Shown: in pieces, positions 46,401 through 58,400 of the stretch
Numbering within the stretch: position 1 is the stretch's first letter
Layout: every line of letters begins with the position of its first letter
Position numbers and translations under genes: made by a program
Notes under the pieces: generated by a model
The model's input: only the letters and a program-made list of their open reading frames with translations
What the model was told of the DNA's origin: nothing
The model's database searches: none
Assembly (NCBI GenBank): GCA_963920765.1
Contig: OY987249.1
Location: 21,097,111 to 21,161,110, forward strand
Length of the DNA: 64,000 nt
Origin: Ulota crispa
Taxonomy: Eukaryota; Streptophyta; Bryopsida; Orthotrichales; Orthotrichaceae
Direction of reading: 5' to 3'

Positions 46401-49400
46401 CTTGTGGTTGTAGTCAAAGTTTGTGAAAAGAAAGTTGATTTAATACAAAAAAATTTGGTATTAAAAAAACTAATTGGCCCTTTCAGAGGTAGTTGAAATC
46501 TCAACTAATTTGGCTGGTTTCTTTCTCCATTACACCTCTTTTATGAAACATAAAATCTTCTAGTTATAATCTCAAGACCTTTGCATGTAAAAAAAGAAAA
46601 ATATATTTTAATTGTACGTTTATTATAGAAAATGCTTGAGATGATGTTTGAGGGCATGTGTGTTTTTAAAGAGTAATAAGTTTTGATGACCTTTTCTTGT
46701 AATGTGAATTGACTCTAAAATTTGAACAAATACCTTTGTGCACAATTTGCCGACCTTGGTGAGAGCATCACCTTACTAAAAATTCAATATTTCACCCTAT
46801 TTATTCAAATTGCTAGTTTGACTCTTTTATCTAGAAAGGTCAAGTTTGCTAAAATGAAATATTGTGCAAGTGGTAACTTACATTAAATTTTGACATCTTG
46901 TGCTCCTTTGTGAAATGCATCTCAGGGAAAGGTTTTACATTGAGATGAAATTGGGGATCCAAGCAAAATTGTTTAATTTTATTATTGACACTGGGAGTGA
47001 TACCACATGGGTGAACTGCAAACGTCCTAGCCATAAATCAAATATTAAGAATTTGGTTTGTTTCTCTCTTATATCACTAGCAACTATTACAATACTCACC
47101 TATATTGAAATTATAGCTTGTATGTAGGTATTGCTATTGTGGGCACAATTTTTGCTATTGATATCTCAATTAACATTCTTTTTGTTAGTGACATCACATG
47201 TCATCCAAATGTTTTGCTATTATCACCACAACTTGCACTATAAGAGAGCAGTGTCAAAACATTCTCTATCAATTAGGTCACCTTGATTTGGACACTTTTC
47301 TATCAATTTAGACATGTTTTTGTCAAATTTTTGTAAATTTGGATAATTTAGTCAATTTGGACATCTCACTATGTATAGGCTATCTTGTAGTGTTGCCAAC
47401 CCACGACAATGCACATTCTCATCTTGTGACATTGTATCAAAGTAAAAAGAACAAAGCAAGAGAGTGTTCAACTAGAAAATGCTACTTTGAGGGTTTATGG
47501 TGTATTTGTCTTCTTCACCTTTGTATGACCATGCTTGCAACTTATTGTCAAACCTTTCTATCTTGTCATAATTGAGACATATTAGTAGTGTCAAACTTAA
47601 TGAGGAAAGAACATTGAGCAAAAAATGGTGAAGAGAGTGGTGGACATGTGGTGATACTAGCAAAAACATCTGACTAGAGTGGCAATATAGCAATACTTTC
47701 TATTTAGTACGAGAATTTACAATACTTGTGCAAAGAGCAAACAAATAAAATACAAACCTTTTAAAGCATTTGATGGAGGTCATAAACAACTCTTTGCAAG
47801 GCTTCAAAGATCTAGTGCAAATATTATAAACAGTTAATGTTTTTTAGCATTTATAACAATACTAGATTCTAGTTCTAAAAGCAAAGGTTTTTAATTTTTA
47901 GTTCTACTCTTGTGCTTGTAGATTATGATTTCTTTTTTTTCTCACTATATGTTTATATGTAAAGTAAAAAAGATTTGTGAATGTGTTAGCAACTATTGCA
48001 ATTCTAGCTTTGCTTTTGCAAGGATGGCAATATTTTAAAAGCATTGTGTACACTTTTATTGAAATATTGAAAGTGCTTTGTGAACATCATGTGCACTTTT
48101 GATCCTTACATGCTGAGGGGATATGTTTCATCTCGTGCATGACAAAAAAAATCTGCAATACAAGAAAAGGCCATTTTTCATATGATTTTTTCTGGAAGAG
48201 ATCATAAACACATGGTTCATCATGGAAGGCAAAAAACAACCTTACCAAATGTATTCATGATTTCACTACGGGAAACCACGGTCTTTCTTACAAAAAAATG
48301 TGACATAATCTATAGTTGCTGTAGATTAAGTTACATTTTTTTATCAAAAAGACCATAGTTTCCTTGTAGTGTTTTGGATAACCCAAATTGTGAGAAAATT
48401 CAAAGACAATATGTTAGGTCTCATGGTGCCTTTCTTGCAATCTTCATGAGACCATCATGCCATGTTGACTATTACAAGTTTTATAATGGGTGGGCACTTG
48501 CCATGTCATTGTAGAGCACTATAGAGGAGCAAACATTGTGACTAGTTGGGCGTTCACAAGTTAACCTATAAGCCCAAGTGGCCCCTTGAGGGCCAAGTGG
48601 GATTTTGGGCATGTTCCTACAGCTAAACTAGTTTGTGTGATTTTTAGAAACTTTCATCAAACTAAATGGGAATTCAAATGCCTTTGTGGCCATCTAATTT
48701 TTTTCTCATTCCAACATTTAACAAAGAAGTTATACAAGAATTTATCAAAACTAGGGGAGAAGGGGCAGTTTGGGCAAGACTTCTCTTTTGTAGGTGAGTT
48801 TTGACTCCAAAGAGGGTTAGCTCCTATCCATGGGCACAAGGTGTGGACACTTGGGCAAAGGGGTATGGAGTGGAAGGTGCTCTTCTAGGGAGACTCCCTA
48901 CCTCCATTCCTTTTGCCTCTTGGAAAATTTGGTACTCTACATTTTATTACAGTTTGTGTGTTTGTTCTTAATTTTTTTCCAAGTTGTAGTTGGTTAGGAT
49001 ACCTTGGTTTTCATTGTTTGGATCCATGTAATTCAAATTATTGAAATTTGCATAATTCCTCCAATTTTGCTTCATGTATTTGCAAAATTTACAACCTTCT
49101 GGCATTCAAAGGTTTTTTGAAGTATGTTATACACCTCCAATTCAATTGAGGTCATTTTACCTTGAGTAATCAAGTCTCAACTTTGTGCAAAGCACTTCTT
49201 TTGCTATAAGAGTGGTCAAAGGCTTCTGAAAGTTTTGGGCAAGAAGGAAAAGCATTTATTTTTCTTCACTTGAGGTGTCAATATCTCACTCTTATCCATC
49301 TAAAGTGAGCTAATTTTTTTCCCACAAATACCTCTTGTAATATAGGGCAAAATCCTATGGTTAAAGTTCAAAAAAAACTTTTCTCCTTCCTTTCTACCCA

Positions 49401-52400
49401 TTCCCCTAAAAGTGGCAATTTTAATGTCTCTTACAGAAAAAAGAACTTGGGCCTTTTGGGATCAATGGAAATGATGTTAATTATGATGATGCAGGGACCT
49501 CATGGATATTTTAAGCCAAGGAACATGGAACCAATAAAGTGTAATGGAATAGACGAAACATTATGCCAAGTGTATCAACAATATGATGGACCGGGAATAC
49601 CATGTAATGCTCATCACAACTTTGAATGCTTAGCATGGATTGATTATGTAGACGGATCAAAATACAAGGGTACTTATTATTGGGAGAGCTTCACATTGCC
49701 AACCTCAGATAAAATGGAAGTGAAGGGGCAAGGAGTACTTGGGTAATTGCCACACATACAAACTATGTATGTATTTCAATTTCTACACTACTAACAACAA
49801 TTCAAAATTAGCCCTTAAATGTCTGAGCGCGTTAGAGCAAGCAATACAATACAATGTATTTTTCTTGTGTTTGGAATGCGCCCATAGCATTACTACATTT
49901 AAGATCAACAAAGAAGTTAGAATATAGATCAATGCGGTTCTAGTGAGCTAGTCAAGATCCCAAATTAAAACTATTTGTAGGTAGCAAATGAGTCATATAG
50001 CACCATATATACTATCCCCTATGGTTGTTTGGTTGTTTAAGGATTAAGTAATTTGAGTCCCAAACCTATTTATGAAAAACTCTTTTCTGCCCAAAAGCAA
50101 GGTTAAAACCTCCAACTTTTTCTAAATACGTTATTGATGGGTCTAATTAGAGGATCGGATATTTTTGTGAGTTTGTTCAAGCATACCCCTCATTTTTAGA
50201 ACAAATTGGTATTGCACAAGTTATTTTTCTTAGTGTGAGACTTTAAAAAATGAGAGACCCCTTCACTTTAGTTTTGGTGAATTTTGTCTAGTTAGTGTGA
50301 AGGTGTGACGTGTTGCTTACCCTTGTTCTCTAAGCAAAGTTTTGAGCACAATTTTTTGTTGTTTGTCAAGTAACATGGTGGCACCCTTCCTATAATGGAA
50401 CATTTTCCACACTCTCTATTTAGTTGAGATACATGCTTGTAAATCTTCTCAAAAGTTTGGCCACTTGACTCACGCATTTTGAGGTAGTAATCAAATTTTG
50501 TAATCCATAGTATATTGAGTTAATCTAAATTACTACAAACTACTTCAGCAAGGTGCCTTCCAAATTCTTCATATACTATTTGGATTAGTGCAAATTAGCA
50601 CTATTAATGCGGGACGCAATAAATGAAAAATTGAAACAACTTGTGTGGTTGCAAGACCATAATGCTTGAAGTTTGAAAACAAGTTTGTTTGCCGCCACTT
50701 CCAAAGGTGAATTTTGTCTTATAAATTTTTTTGTATATAAATTTATGTCTCTGACAACTTTGTGCCCTTTGAAAAACAAAAGAAAAAGGGTTAAAAAACA
50801 TACAAAAGAGTTAGACAAATGAAATTTTTGTTTGTCTCAAAATGAAATGACGCATAAGGAGATATAAAATAAGAAGGACCTGTAATTTGTATGTAACTTT
50901 GACCTAAAGTTAACCAAAGACCACACACATTTTCTCAAAATCCACTAGCAACAACAATGGTGAATTTAGGTGTGCAATTCAATCAAATTTGGACCCAATT
51001 TGAATAATCCAACTGTACATATGGAAAGAATGCCTTGCATATTGTGAAGTAGGTAGAATTCAACTAGATCTACCTTTTGAGATGATACATTATAACGATT
51101 AAGTAAGTCATAAGTGAAAAATCTATAGTTTTCATGCTTGTGTAGTTTTGGATGTTATTGCTTCATGTGAGCTTTGCTTGAGAAGAGCCTTACATTTTTA
51201 GAAAGCAGGCTTCCACACCTTTCCAATGAGACTAGTTTCACACAAAATGGATAAAAATAGCAATCACAAGGTGTAGCTAAGTGGACGAAAATGGTCAATT
51301 ATCCAACTTTAGCTACCATCTAAAATTAATTCTATAGAAAATATCATAAATGCCATGAAGAATATGATTGGTGAAATCAATGAAGAATTGGCCTTACATG
51401 TAAAGTGAAAATTTAAGAGATGAAATGACAACACCATTTGAATAGATTTTCAAATACTACAATCTAGTACCATAGAGAGAAACTACATGAGCGTATTTCT
51501 TAGGGAATTTGAATTATTTTGGGATTTTGCAACTGAGATGCAAAATCCTTTTTGGATATATGAGGTATTGCATTGTTGCTTTGATTCATTTTTGACCAAA
51601 AATGGATATGTGTTTTGAGGCTGTGTTGTATAGACATCATGATTTGTCAGCTCACTACCCAATTCCATTGTTATTTTTTAGTTGGATGCAAGATTCTTGT
51701 GCACACATGAGCTCTTCACGACCAATTTCCAAATTGTTGAGCGATTTGCTTTATAGGCCAAAAACCACTCTCCCAAACCAAAATATGGTTTGGTGGTTTG
51801 TAAAGGGTTATGTATTGTCAATCCCCACCACATTATATTAGGTAACATTTGTAAATTTTCTGGTTTTTTAATTGGAAATATGTGCATACCAAGTACCAAA
51901 AGACAACAATATATTTGGTTATTACTTGCTAACACAATTTGTTGATGCAAAAAATAATTCTTGCGGATTGATAATTTAGTAGAAGAAATAGAACAATTAA
52001 AAAATCATAAATAAAATATATGTGTATCTAACCAAACTTGGTTTGAATTTTTTGATAAAGTGACAATTTTAGGTGTCAACTATGAGATTTGAAATTATAA
52101 AATGCATAATAGTAATCATCAATCTTGCAGTATTTATCAAAATTGCAGTAAAATAAACTTTAACTTGTAGAGCTCTATAATCATCAAATTTCCTCAAATT
52201 TCCTCAAATGTATTCAAAGCAATATTTGGGTACTAGAACTTGCTCAAAAAATATTAAGAGCTCAATTTATGCCTCTCAAGGCTCGCAAGTTAATTTTATA
52301 ATTAAACAATTTTGACACATACAAATATAAAAATTTGCAGTATTCAAAGTAAATAAGACCAAAGAAAATATCATTTTTTCTCTAAATTAATGAGAATTAT

Positions 52401-55400
52401 ATAACAAATATGAACGACATGATTATGGAGTTTTTATTCATCATGTTTATGAAGTTCTCAATTCAAATTATTAACTAACTATTAATTGAATCAATGTGTT
52501 GTACTAAAATTAGATTTTCCAAAATGATATTAATATACACGGAATTTCACTATTCAATTTTGCAGTGCTTGAAATAAAATCATTCAATTTTGAGATTTTG
52601 CAGCATGCCAAATATATTTTTGCACTGGTATTTTATGCACAAACATATGCTATTTTTTTGAAAATGTTTAGAAAGCTTGACTATTTTGTTGTATTTGCAA
52701 TTTTGTGTACTTGTGGACCATAGATTTCATACAAATTATTTAGGCTTGTCAATTTTTTTGGTCTTTACAATAGTACAAGGTCCAAATATATGGTCATAAG
52801 CCCAAATTCCAAAAGCACCAAATTTAGTATTCAATCCCTGAGCATCACAAACCAAATATCATGCTTGGAAGAGCATCCTAAACAAAATGGAATAACTTGG
52901 AGTGTAACCAACAACTAAAAAATCCATCGTAGAAATTTGTGGACAATTTCTTGACAAATGCAAATCTATAGTTTGTGTAGAAATCCACCGTACAGATATG
53001 AAGACCATAAGGTTTGATGATTAAGGTGTATTCGGAATCCGGATCTAAAAAACCTCTATTGTGACGCTTAGAGGTTGACCCCAAACCTTCTATATAACAA
53101 TAAACCATTGTCTACATATGCAATGTTAACCTTTTGTAATTTGTTTCAAAGAATATGGGTTCCTAGCGTATTGAAAATGGATTGTTTAACATCCAAGATG
53201 AATGGCATGTATGGAAAATTCCCTCAATGGAATCAATTATAAAGATGGACCTTGAATTTTAGGAAATATGCAAATAATCTAATAGTTGCTTTTATAAAAA
53301 AACGATTTCAAAACAATGATACTTGTTATATGATTCACAATTGAGCTTTATAACCAATGCTATGGTTTGAATTAATTCATTAACTTCTTTTATGTTTGTT
53401 GGATTTTTAGGTGTATAACTCATGATACATATGATAAGGAAATAACAGCATTTGCTTATGATGGAGTCATTGGTTTGGGTGGTTGTAAGAGTACAATCAT
53501 AAGTGATTGGATGAAATCAAAGCTTATAACCAACAAAAGAATTGGAATTTGTATAGGGCAACCAAAGTCAAGACAACCATTATTGTCAAGGATTGATGTT
53601 GGTTATGTTACAATTGGTGCTAATTTACAAGAGAAGTTTGGTGTAAACCATTTTGGTTGGGCTGAGCTAGCAAACACTGAAGGGTGAGTTATTTTGAAAC
53701 AATATTTTGGAATGATCTATCACTTGGTCCATTGATTTTGGTTTCTTTTTGTTTGAAAAACTATATAATTCTCATGATCATGAAAACATATTTTATTACA
53801 AATGGTTTACAACATATCACAAAAAATTTAGGAGCTATTGGCAATATTTTGAGGTCTTTAATTGAGTCATTTGTAGATATTTTGGTATAATGTTTTGTTC
53901 AGTGACAACATCAATTTCATGTGTATCAATCTTAAATTTACTCAATGTTATCAATTACAATATGTTTAGTTCAAAACTTGATCAATTTCATCAAAGGGTA
54001 TCTAACTCAATAATTTGAGCATCCTAATAAAAAAAAATATGAAGGACTTATTAGAAGTTGTATATTAGTCCATTTGGTATTGAACTTTGAAGCGAGAATT
54101 CATTCATATGTTGTTACAAATCATTTTTAAAGTAGAAAAACAATATATAATAATTCGTTTTCATGATTTCAAAAAAGAGTAATTGTTTTGATATAGATTT
54201 TGTGAAAACTTGTCAAACAAAAAAGTAAGTATAATTCCTTGAGTAACTCTTGTTAGTTTATGTTTCACCCAAATTATAATGATGCTTGGATAAAGTCACC
54301 TTTGTAAGAGAAAAGTTTGGATAATGTCAAGATCTCCTTTCTATTTTTGTGTTCAGGTCTAGTTAAATGAAATATCTTTCTATCGTCAATACTTGAATAT
54401 GGTCAACTTTTTTTCCTTCACTTAGAGCATTGACCTTGTCCAAGCATCACTAAGTAATGCTACTTTTTTTGCAAAGTGCAGGTCTGATTGTGCAATTTTT
54501 GCCACGCTAAGCTATATTATATTTGAAGGCAAAATTCGCTATCCTCCTACAAGTGGTGTGCCTCTTCTCCTTGATACCGGAGCTGAACTAACACGTTTGG
54601 GTTTTTGGTTCTATGACAAATTTGCAGATGAGGTACATTCTCTCATTGTCTTTATCTTTTACATGTTGAGATTCAAAGTCTATTGAAATGATAATAAATT
54701 TTATTTATTTAGGGAATTGATAAGGTCAAACCTTGGGTTTGATATATGCACATCCTTGGAGGTATATTTTGGATTATCACCATCAAAAAAATGAATATGA
54801 TAATTTTGAATTCAAGTTTGGACTTAGAGACCTTGATTTAGTCTAAAGCCATACTAGAGGTTACAATTGAACATCATTCAATGAATAAGCTTTGCCAAAG
54901 GTGAAAATATTACTTTTAAATTTTGTTTGTAAAAAAAGCCAAACATTTTCATTGGGTGTTGTTCAATTTTCAACCTCACATATGATTTTGGACTAAAAAT
55001 CAAGGTCTCTAAGTCCAAATCTAAATTCAAGATTTTTAGATGCAGTATTTTGATGGTAAAAATCAAATATTTACCCCGTGAGGGGTGTCCATATATCAAA
55101 CCCTGAGTGTGCCCTTATCAATTCCCTTTATTTATTATGAATTCAATATAAAAAGAATAAAATTTTCTAAACCCTAAATCCTAAACCCAAAAATTACAAG
55201 TGCATTTATGTTACTTGTTGCACTTTGTCTTGTGATATATTCCAAATTGACATGTAAGTCAAACATTTGGAAGCAGCTTGATTCCCATGTATATGGGAAA
55301 GGATATTTTGATACCGAAAGTGACTTCGACTTCCAATATACAGATAGTAGACAATGTTGGACTGCCCCCAAGGTACATACATACACACAAATTGTGTTTG

Positions 55401-58400
55401 TTCTATATATATAAGAGTTTTTTTTTTTAGAGAACTCAAACTATTTCTTAAACTTCTAAAATGGTAATAAGTGGCAAAGAGAGCCTTCCAATAGTGAGGT
55501 ATCTTTCATTGCAAAATTGTGGGAATGATTTCTTAACTTTTGAGATTGTCAAACATTTTTTATTTGCTAAGACTATAATTTGTCCTATCTATTGTTTTTG
55601 GGCAACTTTTTAGATTTTGATAAATAAGACCTAACAATTGTAAAAATAATATGGTCTACTTTCTTGATGCTAGTTATTGTATCATAGGTACCATTTATGC
55701 AATTGTTAAAGTTTAGAAAACCACAAACTTGCAAAAAGCTCTATTAGATGCCTTCAAAATCATATTCCATTGGATGTTTTCTAAAAGATTTCTTGTTGTT
55801 ATACATTTACTGGTTTTCATTGTTATGTAAACTAGAAATAAATAATGGTAAACAAGTAAAAACCAAACACATCTAAGCATGTTTAAACCTTAATTGTTGG
55901 GCTTACAACTGTGCCCTACCCTGCCCTATAGAGCTATAATGCTTTGGCAGGTGCCTAGCTTGTACTATTGTTTCTAAAAGCTACAAAAGTCAACAATACA
56001 TGTTGACCTCATAAAAATTGCAAAAAAGGCAGTATGAAAATAAACACTTTGTCACAATTTTACAAATATGAATGTATTTGATGAGATTAATTTTGCCTTC
56101 CATGATGGACCATGTATTTATGATCACATCTGAAAAAAATCAGATAAAAATTGGGTTTTTTCTTTTCTACAAAATATTTTTTCAAAGCTAACATATGATT
56201 TATCGTCCGCCTGTGCTTTTATGGGTTTGATATGTAAGCCATATGAATAAGTTGTAAACGCGTAGATTTTTATTGGTGAACATCCTAAAGTCAATAGAAA
56301 GATTTTTCATCTAGATGGTGTATGGTTTTAAAGTTATTACATACTCATTGTGAATACAATATCCATACTACCTATACAATCTTTTTACAAAGTTTCCTTT
56401 GAAGTTTAATTGGAAATAAAAAGAGGCAAATTTTACATTGTTCTAGCCATTGGAGCATATAAAATGAGCCAAAGAGTATCTATCTAATTCTAATAAATAT
56501 GTGTTGATATCACTAAAAGAATAATCAAAGAATTCAATAAATGTAGAAAGTTTCTCAACTATCCATTGTCACTGATTCATCAAAATTCAAATTTAACCTC
56601 TAAATGCTCAAATTTGTTGTTTTTGTTTGTGGAAGGCAGTTTTGGAGTTTCTGAATTGTCCTTGCAAGATCATTATTACACATCAAATTAAAATGGTCAC
56701 TATAATATCTTCAACTTTAAGGCTTCTAGATGGCGCTACCAAAAAAATCCAAAATGGCCATGCGGATTTTAAGATATCCGTGACTGAATGTGGATGAGCA
56801 TGGAATTTTTTTCTTTTTTGGAAGCTATCCAAAACATCTAACGCAATTAGTAACTTTTGGATATAGAATTGGGAAACAACCACTTAGGATGCATTAGTGT
56901 TTACAGTTGTTACTTCAAAACTAATGGCCGTCCTTCCAATTCCATGACCATAGTTTCACAAATGAGCTTGCAATGCAACTATCAAAGCGCATTTTCTTAA
57001 TGCAAATGAACCTTTTAGCTTTAATTACTAATCATTAGTCAAAAAAAAAAAATTTGGGGTGGATGAATTTTGATTTTTATAACAAAGACATTCCAAGTGA
57101 AATTAGTCCAAAGGTTCTTTTAGATTTTGTTAAATGACAAAATTTCAAGAAAAGGGCCCTTATTGCCCAAGGGAGTTCTCATGGGAAATCTTCACTTTTT
57201 TCTCAACTTGATGCCTGTTTTTTCAATGTGGCAACTTGTCATAGGCTCTATGACACTATTCATGACACAAAAGGTATACTTGCAATTTTGCTTCCACTAG
57301 AAAAAAATTGGGAGCTAAAGCTACCTTCAGCCCATAACTTCTCCAATAAAAAAAATAGAAAATATTCAAATCTATGCCTTGCACATAGTTTCAAAGTTTC
57401 TTAAACAAAATTGGACACCAAAATTTGGTGCCTTGGGCATTTAGGGGTTATTAGAAAGTATGAACTATATATAAATGCCATGTAAAACAAAGGACCATCA
57501 TAAAATGAAAATTGCCTTAACGGAAAGTTGCATGAGGTAGCCCTAAAACATAATTCAAAGTGCTAATTTGGATAATTATATAAAAGATTTTGTATTAGTC
57601 TCAATATAAAATGGAGGTCTCAATAAGCGGTAGTGGTGGGTAGTAGATTCATACATATTTTATCTTTTTTTGAGCTCATTTTGGGCTCAACTTTATAGAA
57701 GTAACGCATGTTATTTAAGAGATACAACTCCACATATTCCTTAATAATTATAAGGTTTTATTTTCTAAAATTTTTGTTTTTTTGCTCTACTATTTTTTTC
57801 TATTGTTACTGCTTTACGAAAAATGAAGTGGCGGATTGATAATGCCTTGTGAAGTATGTTTTTTTTTTGCTAAAGCTAGGTGTGCAAATAATTATCCAAT
57901 GTGCATTTTGAAATCATTTGAAACACATGAACTAGTTGAGATTTATATATTGTATAGAGTTGATATTTTTGGGTTGAAATTTCTATGAACAACTAGTATA
58001 AACTTATGTAACATGATTATGAAACATATGTTTAAGATGTAGTGACTTGCTTATCATTACTTTGATAGTCTTGTTTGAACAAGTCATGTATTGATAAAAA
58101 GAATTAACTTACAATTGAATGTGATTATTATTACAGGGCACAACAACATCACCAATTGACAATTTTCCGAGTATCACGTTTTGCTTCAAAGGAACATCTG
58201 ATTTGATAAATCATAACTCAATTCAATGTCTAGTGGTTCAACCTAGAAATTATCTAGAATGGAAAGTAAGGGCTCATACTTTATGAAGTGATAAATAAAT
58301 ATCCATCAAAGTATTTTTGAATCCACAACTTAAGTGTATAGTACTAAAAATAACACTTGAAATATAGTCTTAATAGAGAATCCTAAAGCAATAATCAAGT

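Larger units (their letters stand above)
47056..49494 (+). other. Protease intron 2 (2.4 kb)
   Basis: Donor GTTTGT after TTG, acceptor ATGCAG, phase 0. Contents: a copy of the TTTGGACA-phrase repeat (47265-47370), an inverted family A copy (48180-48570) with a nested MITE, and non-coding sequence. Open frames inside (47339-47575, 48586-48804) show no domain. Confidence 0.75.
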
